DNA of 34,169 nucleotides. Origin: a virus. Location: the IMG/VR virus record IMGVR_UViG_3300002835_006980, positions 1-34,169 of that record, one strand, 5' to 3'. Positions 13,558-20,259 of the stretch are shown here, in pieces. The notes below the pieces were generated by a model. That model saw only the letters and a list, made by a program, of their open reading frames with translations, did no database searches and was not told the origin of the DNA. The position numbers and the translations under genes were made by a program. Position 1 is the first letter of the stretch, and each line of letters begins with the position of its first letter.

Positions 13558-14403
13558 TTAATAAGTTTTTGTTGTTAATAATACTTTAAGTTCTGGGAAT
13601 TTATATTTAAATTCGTTGTTGAATTTCGGGAACACCCTTATATATGTCTTTTCGTCTTCATCACTACTAGTCCAAGAATTTTTTTTCCAATATGCATTTA
13701 TTTCGTTAATTAGTGCTTCTAATTCTTCTTGTGTCATACTTTCAAACTTATCTAACTTTGCTCTATAGTCAGCCATTGTTGTTTTAAAATTTTGTGCATT
13801 TGCAGAGTCTTGAGCATTTAACTCCGCCCTTTTTTGTATTTCCGCATCTGTCGCAGCTTTTTGAGACGCCGCTGTCGCAGCTTCAGCCTCCGCCGCAGCA
13901 GCTTGCTTTGCATCATTTTGTTTACTTATATTCCAACCCTCGCATTGTTGTTTATAATGTTCAGGACTTTTCCACACTTTATCTTTTTGGTTAGGACAAT
14001 GAGTATCTCTGAATTTTTGTAATTGACTATATGACGTTGCACATCCATTTTTTAATTGTTCTTTCCAATTACCGGTTAAACCTAATGTTGCTTCAGGATT
14101 TTTAATTACTTTACCACCAGAACCGAAAATCGCCCCAGGTTCTTGCGAGGTTCCTTTGTTTGTTGTTACATCATAAAACGAATTAGGGTCCCAAATACAT
14201 TGGTAATAATATTGGTTTTTATCACCTCCCACTGAAAATCCTATATAATACATTCCTTGTTCAACTAAACTGTCTGACCGACCTGCATTATATATATTAC
14301 CCGCCACAGTAGGTTCTTGTTCCTTTAAATACTGTCTTTTAATAGCATTTTTATGCATATTAAGTATTCTACTTTTTTCTTCTTCTGAAATTAAAAACTT
14401 CAT
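13558..14403 (-). CDS. Leader-bearing protein with Ala-rich coiled coil (SEEEK type)
   Basis: The 281-residue protein starts MKFLISEEEKSRILNMHKN and its leader ends at QYLKE, residue 28 (Leu-Lys-Glu). The middle (30-150) has paired Cys residues (NGCATSYS, DTHCPNQ, QQCEGW) suggesting disulfides or metal. Residues about 160-205 are an Ala/Glu-rich coiled coil (AAAAEAEAATAASQKAATDA), then more helix. The leader is the same type as in the array at 15-17 kb, but this protein is larger and has a different C-terminus (TTKTY). A virion-internal role is inferred from the leader only. A TATATTTAT box lies 32 nt upstream. Confidence 0.75.
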   Translation of the reverse strand: MKFLISEEEKSRILNMHKNAIKRQYLKEQEPTVAGNIYNAGRSDSLVEQGMYYIGFSVGGDKNQYYYQCIWDPNSFYDVTTNKGTSQEPGAIFGSGGKVIKNPEATLGLTGNWKEQLKNGCATSYSQLQKFRDTHCPNQKDKVWKSPEHYKQQCEGWNISKQNDAKQAAAAEAEAATAASQKAATDAEIQKRAELNAQDSANAQNFKTTMADYRAKLDKFESMTQEELEALINEINAYWKKNSWTSSDEDEKTYIRVFPKFNNEFKYKFPELKVLLTTKTY

Positions 14404-14471
14404 AATCTTTGTGTTTTGTTTTTATTATTTAATATATAAATATAGAGTTGAATAAAAAAAACTAATAAAGT

Positions 14472-14512
14472 TTTTTTGGTTTAATTTTTATGTGTATATT
14501 TGTAGAAATAAT
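14472..14512 (+). promoter_or_regulatory. Promoter, copy 2 of the 41-bp identical element
   Basis: The sequence is identical to 12949-12989, with TATATTTG at 14495-14502. It lies upstream of the signal-peptide protein that starts at 14533. Confidence 0.7.
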
Positions 14513-14532
14513 CATTTAAAAAAATAAACCTC

Positions 14533-14949
14533 ATGAAAACACTATTTTTAACATTCGGTCTTTTATTGTCCACTTTGAGTTTTTCTCAAAAAATTATAAT
14601 TCATGTTTTTGAAAGACAAGAAATGGTTTGCGAAAGAAAAACAACTTTGGATTCTGTTTATTCAAGTCCTGATTATAGTTATGACGTTGATTCCACATAT
14701 ACACGTTACGTGTTAGATTTGGATGAAAAAACTTCTACATATTTTGTTAATGATGTAGAAAAAAGTGTTCTTCCAATTGAATACGAAGATTTTGGTGATG
14801 ATGTTTTAAAAGTTAGTATTCTTGAAGATGGTTTTGATTATGGTTTGTTGGTGAACACAAAAGATGAATCTGTGATGTGGTATTGGTTTACCGATTACAT
14901 GACAACCGTAAAGAAAATTTCAAAGTGTCGTTTTGAAAAAGCCTCTTAA
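14533..14949 (+). CDS. Small secreted protein, unknown
   Basis: The 138 residues begin with a signal peptide (MKTLFLTFGLLLSTLSFSQ). The mature part is acidic and tyrosine-rich, with a possible beta-sandwich (TRYVLDLDEKTSTYFVNDV, LKVSILEDGFDYGLLVNT). No family is recognised. It shares its promoter with the CAP-domain protein at 12999-13511, so the two secreted proteins are likely made at the same time. It is a plus-strand island between minus-strand leader-bearing genes. Confidence 0.7.
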   Translation: MKTLFLTFGLLLSTLSFSQKIIIHVFERQEMVCERKTTLDSVYSSPDYSYDVDSTYTRYVLDLDEKTSTYFVNDVEKSVLPIEYEDFGDDVLKVSILEDGFDYGLLVNTKDESVMWYWFTDYMTTVKKISKCRFEKAS

Positions 14950-14952
14950 TAA

Positions 14953-14982
14953 AAAACCCCATCTTTTCAGGTGGGGTTTTTA
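14953..14982. terminator. Bidirectional terminator between convergent genes
   Basis: AAAACCCCAT pairs with GTGGGGTTTT around an 8-nt loop, with A-run and T-run flanks. It serves the secreted protein (plus) and the leader-protein array (minus). Confidence 0.85.
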
Positions 14983-14987
14983 ATTTT

Positions 14988-15470
14988 TTATTTAGGTTGT
15001 GCTGGTTGTTTATTTTTAAAATATGTGTTAACAACTTCCGTTACAGCACTTCGTAAAGCTCCAGTAACCGGACCTAGTGTTAACTTAGCGTCGGGTGTTG
15101 ATTTAACATAGTTGGTATATCCATTTACTAAATTTGGTAATAATAAAGAACTTAATTTTACCGTTGGGATATCGGTCCCTTTTACAGTTTCATTATATGA
15201 TATGGCCTGTAATAAAGTTGGGACATCTGGTGAAACTGTTGACGTATATACCGCTTTTCCATCTTTAACAATCGAAATAGTTCCATTGTTATTTAGTTGT
15301 AATGTAATGGTCGGTAATTTATATGCTGTCATTTGACCATCAAACTTAGTTTTCATAGTGTTGAAATAGTTTGTTGCAACTTCTTCTTCCATCAAATATT
15401 GTCTTTCATTGATAACTCTTTTAACAATACGAGTTAGGTCTCTTTCGGTTAGTCTTATAATTTTTTTCAT
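14988..15470 (-). CDS. Leader-bearing cargo protein with hybrid leader
   Basis: The 160-residue protein begins MKKIIRLTERDLTRIVKRVI with Ile-Asn-Glu at 20-22, followed at once by RQYLME. Thus the LTERDL leader and the QYLME end of the other leader type are joined, giving two candidate cleavage sites (after 22 and 28). The body is beta-rich with repeated short strands (ITLQLNNNGTISIVKDGKAV). The C-terminus is KQPAQPK, a variant of the PTQK tail of its neighbours. It is the last gene of a six-gene run. No known domain. Confidence 0.75.
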   Translation of the reverse strand: MKKIIRLTERDLTRIVKRVINERQYLMEEEVATNYFNTMKTKFDGQMTAYKLPTITLQLNNNGTISIVKDGKAVYTSTVSPDVPTLLQAISYNETVKGTDIPTVKLSSLLLPNLVNGYTNYVKSTPDAKLTLGPVTGALRSAVTEVVNTYFKNKQPAQPK

Positions 15471-15486
15471 AGTTATTTTATTTTTA

Positions 15487-15978
15487 TTATTTTTGTGTTG
15501 GTGTCGATTTTTTAATAATTTTTTGTATAAAAACCGTTTGTGGCCCAGATGATGGATTGTTCGGGTCTTTTTTTCTTACAAAACTTGCGGAGTTTCTATT
15601 AAACATAGATGTATCAATTAAATCATCACTTTTCACATTATTAATCGCACTTATAAGTAAATCGGCATCGTTTCCTAACATGATTTCTCCATTTACATAC
15701 TCACCATTTAATTTTTGATTTGTTAATTTATTTGCAAATCCACCATTGATAATCATACTATTTAATATTCCTGTATATTCATTTGCGGCGTTTTTACCAA
15801 GCGGACCTATAGAAAAAGATATGTTTTTATTTCTATCTATTTGACCATTGATTGTTGGAATATTTAAACTTAAAACTACAGATTGAACCGCTTCCATTAA
15901 ATATTGTCTTGAAGTTGCACTTTGATGCATTTCCAAAATTCTACTTTTTTCTTGTTCTGAGATTATAAATTGTTTCAT
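15487..15978 (-). CDS. Leader-bearing cargo protein (SEQEK type) with PTQK tail
   Basis: The 163 residues start MKQFIISEQEKSRILEMHQ and the leader ends QYLME at 25-29. The body (30-158) is predicted beta-rich (VVLSLNIPTINGQIDRNKNI) and unlike the bodies of neighbouring genes, though it shares with them a simple strand-turn-strand texture. The C-terminus is STPTQK. The leader-coding DNA and 12-nt upstream spacer belong to a conserved boundary block. If cleaved after Glu29 by a gp21-like protease, a 134-residue internal protein would remain. Confidence 0.75.
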   Translation of the reverse strand: MKQFIISEQEKSRILEMHQSATSRQYLMEAVQSVVLSLNIPTINGQIDRNKNISFSIGPLGKNAANEYTGILNSMIINGGFANKLTNQKLNGEYVNGEIMLGNDADLLISAINNVKSDDLIDTSMFNRNSASFVRKKDPNNPSSGPQTVFIQKIIKKSTPTQK

Positions 15979-16005
15979 AATTATTTTATTTTATTTTTGA
16001 GTGGG
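15892..16005 (-). repeat. Conserved gene-boundary block 1 (tail codons + spacer + leader)
   Basis: This 114-nt block holds the PTQK-stop end of one gene, the spacer AATTATTTTATT (plus strand) and the 29-codon leader of the next. The same arrangement recurs at 16836-16949 and 17292-17405 with identical spacers and mostly identical leader codons. The coding cores between the blocks are unrelated. Confidence 0.8.
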
Positions 16006-16359
16006 TTTCTTTTTTTTGTACTCTACAATTTGCATTAATAAATTGTCCAAGGTTTCTTTAATTTTACGACCAATTGTTCCATCAAATTGTGATTGCATTC
16101 CCCAACCTCGTAAAGTACTTTTCATAATATAATCACTACCCATATTAACCGGACTGTCTAGTTGTTTCAATGCTCTTTGTGGGTTTTTTATATATCCTCG
16201 GCAAATAATACTGTCATCACTGGCGTCATAACTAAATATAAATGTATAATTCGGAAATTCTAAATTAGGAACTTTTGGTAATGTTGGTGCTTGTTCATTA
16301 ATAACCCTTCTTACAATTCGAGCTAAATCTGACTCAGTTAATCTTACAATTCTTTTCAT
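15991..16359 (-). CDS. Leader-bearing cargo protein (LTESDL type) with PTQK tail
   Basis: The 122-residue protein starts MKRIVRLTESDLARIVRRVI and the leader ends Ile-Asn-Glu at 20-22. The short core (NYTFIFSYDASDDSIICRGY, then DGTIGRKIKETLDNLLMQIV) has one Cys and is not recognised. It ends KKKKPTQK. It carries the second leader type although it sits inside the SEQEK-type array, so leader type and tail are mixed freely. Confidence 0.75.
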   Translation of the reverse strand: MKRIVRLTESDLARIVRRVINEQAPTLPKVPNLEFPNYTFIFSYDASDDSIICRGYIKNPQRALKQLDSPVNMGSDYIMKSTLRGWGMQSQFDGTIGRKIKETLDNLLMQIVEYKKKKPTQK

Positions 16360-16382
16360 TTTTTTGTTTTTTATTTATTTTA

Positions 16383-16922
16383 TTATTTTTGAGTTGGGAT
16401 GTATTCTTTTCCTTTTTTTATTGTAACTCCACCCGTTTTTGGGGTATTTGTATCTGAAAATTTAGTTACATTTCCAGATGGAAAGATTCCAAAGTTTATT
16501 TTAGTTACACCCCCCATTGAAGCTTTCCCGGACAGGTAAATATATCCATCACCACCTTTTACAAATTTTTGAGGACCAAAAGTTGTTATAGTACCTTCAC
16601 CAGCACCACCTCCAAGGTCTATACTATTTAGAGTGTAGGTTTTCATATTTGGGTTTTTACTTAATTCTTTTGCTAAATCTGGGTCACCATCCAAAGCTAA
16701 AAAAGTTGGGACGTATTCCGGCTTGAAAAACGCTTCTTTAGCAGGAACCTCTACAATATTACCTTTTTGGTCTTTAATTTTTTTGTAAGGTAAAGTAATA
16801 ATCACTGAATTGTTTTTACTTGTTGCTACATATTGTTCCATTAAATATTGTCTTGAAGTTGAACTTTGGTGCATTTCCAAAATTCTATTTTTTTCTTGTT
16901 CTGATATAATAAATTGTTTCAT
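16383..16922 (-). CDS. Leader-bearing cargo protein (SEQEK type) with PTQK tail
   Basis: The 179-residue protein begins MKQFIISEQEKNRILEMHQ and the leader ends QYLME at residue 29. The core contains NSVIITLPYKKIKDQKGNIV and a Gly-rich stretch (LGGGAGEGTITTFG), giving a beta-solenoid or sandwich impression. It ends EYIPTQK. Leader DNA is nearly identical to that of the genes starting at 15978 and 17378, but the core is not. No known domain. Packaging in the virion is inferred. Confidence 0.75.
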   Translation of the reverse strand: MKQFIISEQEKNRILEMHQSSTSRQYLMEQYVATSKNNSVIITLPYKKIKDQKGNIVEVPAKEAFFKPEYVPTFLALDGDPDLAKELSKNPNMKTYTLNSIDLGGGAGEGTITTFGPQKFVKGGDGYIYLSGKASMGGVTKINFGIFPSGNVTKFSDTNTPKTGGVTIKKGKEYIPTQK

Positions 16923-16949
16923 AATTATTTTATTTTATTTTTGAGTTGG
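16836..16949 (-). repeat. Conserved gene-boundary block 2
   Basis: This block has the same organisation and length as 15892-16005: PTQK-stop end, the 12-nt spacer AATTATTTTATT and a SEQEK-type leader ending in Leu-Met-Glu. Confidence 0.8.
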
Positions 16950-17378
16950 CATTTGTTTTTCAATAATTGTAGGTTTGACCCCAAATTGAGTGCCTTGTTC
17001 GGCGATAACCATATTCCCTTCTAAAACTTGTGGTCCTTTATTTATCTTTGGTTTTAATATATTGATTTGTTCGGGAGTAAGGGAAAATTGACCATTAATA
17101 ATATTACCTTTTAAAGATTGATAACTTGGTCCCACTTCAATCTGATTAAATAAAGAAATTTGTCTAATTGTTTTTATATTGTGAGTTGAAATATCAGCAC
17201 TAAAAAAAACAGTTGGGGAATATTTTTTAATATTTCCCGGTGCTAAATTATATTGTAAAGTTAAAGACAATAAAATAACCTGAGAAAGGTCTTCGTTTAA
17301 ATATTGTTTTGACGTGGCATTTTGGTGCATTTCCAAAATTCTTTGTTTTTCTTGTTCTGATATAATAAATTGTTTCAT
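16935..17378 (-). CDS. Leader-bearing cargo protein (SEQEK type) with PTQK tail
   Basis: The 147 residues start MKQFIISEQEKQRILEMHQ and the leader ends QYLNE (Leu-Asn-Glu) at residue 29. The core (SQVILLSLTLQYNLAPGNIK, LKGNIINGQFSLTPEQINIL) resembles in style the gene ending at 15487 (both have NGQ/NGEI patterns with a 'LTPEQINIL'-like helix), so these two may be distant paralogs. The end is EKQMPTQK. Its role is inferred from the leader only. Confidence 0.75.
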   Translation of the reverse strand: MKQFIISEQEKQRILEMHQNATSKQYLNEDLSQVILLSLTLQYNLAPGNIKKYSPTVFFSADISTHNIKTIRQISLFNQIEVGPSYQSLKGNIINGQFSLTPEQINILKPKINKGPQVLEGNMVIAEQGTQFGVKPTIIEKQMPTQK

Positions 17379-17405
17379 AATTATTTTATTTTATTTTTGA
17401 GCCGG
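17292..17405 (-). repeat. Conserved gene-boundary block 3
   Basis: The block has PAQK-stop tail codons, the identical 12-nt spacer and a SEQEK-type leader ending in Leu-Asn-Glu. Three such blocks flank unrelated cores. Confidence 0.8.
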
Positions 17406-18071
17406 TCCTGCAATTGTATCATAAACCGTTTTAGCGACTCCTGTTAATTTAGCTCTAGTTTCTTTAGATAGATTTTTTGCGTAGGAACCTAATTTTAAAT
17501 TGTTTGCAATTGTAACTAACTTTGCGGCGTCAAAACCAGGAAAATGTTTGGATATATCGGCAGCAACTTCGTCGTCAGTTTTTACTTCGAGTTTAGTAGA
17601 TAATTTCAATGAACCATTATTGGCTATTATGTCACCAAAACTTCCCGACAAATAAAATTTTTGGGCTGCTGAGCCGCTACCTGTGTCAGGACTACCATAA
17701 AAGAAATACGGAACTTCATTCATTGTAGTATCAGGAAAATCTAAAGTTAGAACCGTTGCCGGATTAGCATATTTGGGTCTACCATATGTTCTTGGTCCAA
17801 AAGTATAGACATATATAGTCCAATTAGTCTGACCTTTTGCCGCTCTAAAATATGCCTTTGAACCATACACACCAACACTTGTTTCTCCTGTTTTATCGGC
17901 AGCTTTAAGTTTTGGTTCCAATACTGTTTTTAAATCAGGATAAGCGGTAAGTAGACCATTGTCATCGGTGATTTCCATCAAAAATTGTCTTGATTTTTCT
18001 TCCATTATTCTATTTTCCAACATCAAGTTTGATTGTTGCATGTGTCTAATTTTACTATAACTTCTATTCAT
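17391..18071 (-). CDS. Leader-bearing cargo protein, first gene of the array
   Basis: This protein of 226 residues starts at the ATG at 18069-18071; the in-frame start further upstream has no support. The leader is a variant: MNRSYSKIRHMQQSNLMLEN, then EEKSRQFLME ending in Leu-Met-Glu at 31-33. The body includes TDDNGLLTAYPDLKTVLEPK, a strand-rich part with AYFRAAKGQTNWTIYVYTFG, and a helical C-terminus ending TIAGPAQK. Leader and tail match the array in design but not in sequence identity. It follows a CATATTTAT box 17 nt upstream. Confidence 0.75.
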   Translation of the reverse strand: MNRSYSKIRHMQQSNLMLENRIMEEKSRQFLMEITDDNGLLTAYPDLKTVLEPKLKAADKTGETSVGVYGSKAYFRAAKGQTNWTIYVYTFGPRTYGRPKYANPATVLTLDFPDTTMNEVPYFFYGSPDTGSGSAAQKFYLSGSFGDIIANNGSLKLSTKLEVKTDDEVAADISKHFPGFDAAKLVTIANNLKLGSYAKNLSKETRAKLTGVAKTVYDTIAGPAQK

Positions 18072-18106
18072 AATTTTATTATTTAAATATAAATATGCCA
18101 ACAAAC

Positions 18107-18136
18107 AAAAAAGGTGTTGTTTCCAACACCTTTTTT
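18107..18136. terminator. Terminator between the cargo array and a tRNA-like gene
   Basis: AAAAAGGTGTTG pairs with CAACACCTTTTT around a four-base loop, with A- and T-run flanks. On the minus strand it ends the tRNA-like transcript just upstream of the cargo array. Confidence 0.85.
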
Positions 18137-18145
18137 AATTTTGAT

Positions 18146-18215
18146 AAGTCGCAACGGGATTCAAACCTGTGACACGTCCATAAATGGATTGCTCTACCAA
18201 CTGAGCTATACGACT
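18146..18215 (-). tRNA. tRNA-like gene with collapsed anticodon arm (70 nt)
   Basis: Acceptor AGTCGTA/TGCGACT, D-arm GCTC/GAGC and T-arm ACAGG/CCCGT with loop TTTGAAT are present, but the T-stem has one mismatch. Only about 20 nt lie between D- and T-arms, three short of normal. They fold best as TCCA/TGGA with a four-base loop TTTA, so no ordinary seven-base anticodon loop forms. Either the gene is decayed or it encodes a non-canonical tRNA. Confidence 0.5.
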
Positions 18216-18240
18216 TATACCATCTATTAACCTACCTTAA

Positions 18241-18366
18241 TTATAATTCATTTAATTCTGAAGATAAAGCTTCTTTTTCTTCATATTCAAAAAATTCTTT
18301 CATGTATTGAAAATAATCTTCTGAGTTAATAAAATCATAATGTTCTTGTTCAAAGATGTCTTCCAT
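18241..18366 (-). CDS. Small acidic protein (41 residues)
   Basis: An ATG at 18364-18366 opens MEDIFEQEHYDFINSEDYFQ, then YMKEFFEYEEKEALSSELNEL. It is very acidic and aromatic, and probably helical. It lies between the HNH endonuclease and a tRNA-like gene on the same strand. The composition could fit a DNA-mimic inhibitor, but there is no direct evidence. Confidence 0.5.
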   Translation of the reverse strand: MEDIFEQEHYDFINSEDYFQYMKEFFEYEEKEALSSELNEL

Positions 18367-18377
18367 AATTATTTTTT

Positions 18378-18968
18378 TTAGTTTTTAATATATCTTTTTT
18401 TTCTAGCTGAGTTTTTATTTTTAGACTTATATGTGTCCAACTGTGAGTCACAATTATGACAAATCAACCTTAAGTTATTTCTCATATTATTTGACGCATT
18501 TCCGTCTATATGGTCCAATACAAAAATTAATTCTTTTTCGTTCCACATATTTTTTATCCCACATATATTACAACAATTATTTTGTTCGTTTAAAATATGT
18601 TTTTTTAAAAATCTCATATCTCTTTCGTAACAATATTTTTCCTGATTCTCAATATAATCTTCATACTTTTTAAGTACTTTATATTGATTATCACATGTCA
18701 TAGAACAATATAAATTTTTTTTTGTGTATGGTATAAATTCTTTATTACAATTTTTACACGTATGTTTTTTTGAATTTCCAAAATTATGAGGTTTGTAACC
18801 TTCAGGGAATTTTCTCCGCCTTGTTAAAGTAATCCCTAATTTATTGGCAATTTTTTTTATGTAAGTATCACTAACAGAATAAATTCTACCAATTTCTCGG
18901 TAAGATTTATTTTCTGTAAAAATTAACCTTATAAGGTCTTCTTTTTTATATTTTTTGTCAATTCCCAT
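18378..18968 (-). CDS. HNH endonuclease with helix-turn-helix, homing-type
   Basis: The 196-residue protein has an N-terminal helix-turn-helix (about 22-45, SYREIGRIYSVSDTYIKKIA), a Cys4-like zinc site (C71, C74, C88, C92) and a C-terminal HNH nuclease (CNIC at 133-136, LDHIDGN at 151-157, NNLRLICHNC at 164-173). This combination is typical of free-standing homing endonucleases in phage genomes, which cut rival genomes at a target site and spread their own gene. It is flanked by tRNA genes and a terminator, a common insertion spot. Target unknown. No intron is evident around it. Confidence 0.88.
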   Translation of the reverse strand: MGIDKKYKKEDLIRLIFTENKSYREIGRIYSVSDTYIKKIANKLGITLTRRRKFPEGYKPHNFGNSKKHTCKNCNKEFIPYTKKNLYCSMTCDNQYKVLKKYEDYIENQEKYCYERDMRFLKKHILNEQNNCCNICGIKNMWNEKELIFVLDHIDGNASNNMRNNLRLICHNCDSQLDTYKSKNKNSARKKRYIKN

Positions 18969-19029
18969 GTTTGTTTTATTATAAATATTATAATTTAATA
19001 AAAACGAACCAATACCTATTATTTTTTTG

Positions 19030-19102
19030 TAGTCCCATCAGGGTTCGAACCTGAAAGATTTCTTTAGAAGAGAAATATGTTATCCAATTACATCATGGGA
19101 CC
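19030..19102 (-). tRNA. tRNA-Arg(TCT)
   Basis: Acceptor GGTCCCA/TGGGACT, D-stem ATGT/ACAT, anticodon stem TTTCT/AGAAA with loop CTTCTAA, and T-arm TCAGG/CCTGA with loop TTCGAAC. The discriminator is A; CCA is not encoded. It reads AGA codons, which are frequent in this AT-rich DNA. Confidence 0.94.
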
Positions 19103-19122
19103 ATTTGAATTAATTTATATTA

Positions 19123-19130
19123 CAAATATA
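19123..19130 (-). promoter_or_regulatory. TATATTTG element upstream of tRNA-Arg
   Basis: On the minus strand TATATTTG lies 20 nt before the tRNA start, matching the Bacteroidota -7 element. A clear TTTG near -33 is not seen. Confidence 0.45.
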
Positions 19131-19148
19131 TAAAACTTTGTTTAAATA

Positions 19149-19178
19149 AAAAACCCCCCAATTAAAAAAAGGAGGGTT
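19149..19178 (-). terminator. Terminator after the 99-residue leader-like gene
   Basis: On the minus strand AACCCTCC pairs with GGGGGGTT (one T-G pair) around an 11-nt loop and a T-run follows. It separates the gene ending at 19199 from tRNA-Arg. Confidence 0.8.
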
Positions 19179-19198
19179 AATTATAAAAAAGATAATTT

Positions 19199-19498
19199 TT
19201 ACATTCCAATAATTAAATCATCAGGATTAAATCCTCTTGACCCCTTAATTCTATCTTCCATTTCATCATACATATATGATTTAACAACCGCCAAAATTGA
19301 TTGTTCTGATTGGGCAATTTTTGTTTCCATCCAATCTTCAAGTTGTTCACCTTCTTCCATCATTTCCCACATTTTATGTGCCAAAGTTGCAATTGTAAAA
19401 AGTTGTTGTTTTGCCATGTAAGAACCTCCTTCATGGTTTTCTTTAAGTTGTTTTACAACCTCTTCAAGTTGTTCTTCTGTTATAATAATTCTTCCCAT
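19199..19498 (-). CDS. Leader-like protein, ITEEQ type, virion-associated candidate
   Basis: The 99-residue protein begins MGRIIITEEQLEEVVKQLKE, ending Leu-Lys-Glu at residue 20, then NHEGGSYM. The body is a helical, acidic domain: MAKQQLFTIATLAHKMWEMM, then EDWMETKIAQSEQSILAVVK. From memory, T4-like marine phages carry similar small proteins ('AKRQL..IA..A..L..ML......L..WV..KI..A...I..V..Y') of unknown role. Leader plus this family suggests a prohead-core or internal protein. It sits four bases from the gene ending at 19503. Confidence 0.7.
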   Translation of the reverse strand: MGRIIITEEQLEEVVKQLKENHEGGSYMAKQQLFTIATLAHKMWEMMEEGEQLEDWMETKIAQSEQSILAVVKSYMYDEMEDRIKGSRGFNPDDLIIGM

Positions 19499-19502
19499 AA
19501 TA

Positions 19503-19871
19503 TCACCAAGTTCTACAAGCCCAATATCTTGGTTTCCATCTTGGGCCAGGATTATCGCAATTGTGTCTTGCTCTAAATGAACGTCTCCTTTCAGGATTGT
19601 TCTTTTTAATCACCATTCGTTTTCCTTTTGCTGATTTTCCACCAAACCCAAAGTTCACTTTAACAACCTTTCCTTTGTCGTTTTTAACGTATACCTTGAA
19701 CTTTTTGATGTCTCCTTGCATAATCTTACCAAGTTGAACTTTTCGTCCCTGATACTCCGCCTCATGTATCAAGTTTATTTCTTCAACATTGCCGTAAATG
19801 TCTTCATAAATAAAATCCTGATGGAATGATTCTTCAATTAAAATCTTTCGTATGGTTGATAAAATATTCAT
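19503..19871 (-). CDS. T4-like-phage conserved basic protein with leader-like start
   Basis: I use the ATG at 19869-19871 (122 residues); the longer frame overlaps a terminator. The start MNILSTIRKILIEES contains Ile-Glu-Glu, a possible leader end. The C-terminal half is very distinctive: FGGKSAKGKRMVIKKNNPER, then RRSFRARHNCDNPGPRWKPR and YWACRTW. I recall this basic, Cys/Trp-rich tail in T4-like cyanophage and related proteins annotated only as structural or hypothetical, often near head genes. It may bind nucleic acid or a metal. A TATATTTAT box ends four bases before the ATG. Confidence 0.75.
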   Translation of the reverse strand: MNILSTIRKILIEESFHQDFIYEDIYGNVEEINLIHEAEYQGRKVQLGKIMQGDIKKFKVYVKNDKGKVVKVNFGFGGKSAKGKRMVIKKNNPERRRSFRARHNCDNPGPRWKPRYWACRTW

Positions 19872-19875
19872 AACA

Positions 19876-19884
19876 ATAAATATA
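19876..19884 (-). promoter_or_regulatory. TATATTTAT box abutting a start codon
   Basis: Minus-strand TAATGATATATTTAT lies only four bases before the ATG at 19871 and matches the sequence at 12380-12394 base for base. Confidence 0.45.
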
Positions 19885-19892
19885 TCATTAAT

Positions 19893-19920
19893 AAAAAAAG
19901 GTGAAGTCTCCTTCACCTTA
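19893..19920 (-). terminator. Terminator upstream of the T4-like conserved gene
   Basis: AAGGTGAAG and CTTCACCTT form a perfect 9-bp stem with a four-base loop; the T-run follows on the minus strand. It ends the transcript of the gene at 19985-20251. Confidence 0.85.
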
Positions 19921-19984
19921 ATTTTGGGTCGACACGGTTCGTGCCAACATCTCTCCACCACTTTGTTTTTATAGAACAAAGAAA

Positions 19985-20251
19985 CTACCCCTCCAATTTA
20001 GATTTTGCAACAAGAACTTCAGCCATGGTTATGTCCTTGTTGGTCCCCAAAACTAATGACTCTTTTAACATATTAAAGGGAATATGTATCAAGAAATCCT
20101 TCCCATTAAAAGTTGAAAAGTCTTCTTTAAGAGTCAATGATGAGTGAATCATGTTTAAGAATATTTTAAACTGAATCTCATCAACAAAAGTTTCATTTAA
20201 TATTTCCCCGTGCTTAGGGTGAACAAGTAGTATATTTTTTATTGTTGCCAT
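19985..20251 (-). CDS. Hypothetical phage protein, 88 residues
   Basis: The protein (MATIKNILLVHPKHGEILNE, then FKIFLNMIHSSLTLKEDFST) looks like a small alpha/beta fold. No motif is recognised. Its promoter element TATATTTG ends eight bases before the ATG. A terminator follows, so it is a single-gene unit. Confidence 0.6.
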   Translation of the reverse strand: MATIKNILLVHPKHGEILNETFVDEIQFKIFLNMIHSSLTLKEDFSTFNGKDFLIHIPFNMLKESLVLGTNKDITMAEVLVAKSKLEG

Positions 20252-20259
20252 ATCTTCTA

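Noticed and set aside
13794-14022. Overlapping plus-strand frames
   Set aside because: They are antisense shadows of the Ala-rich coiled coil in the leader-bearing protein.
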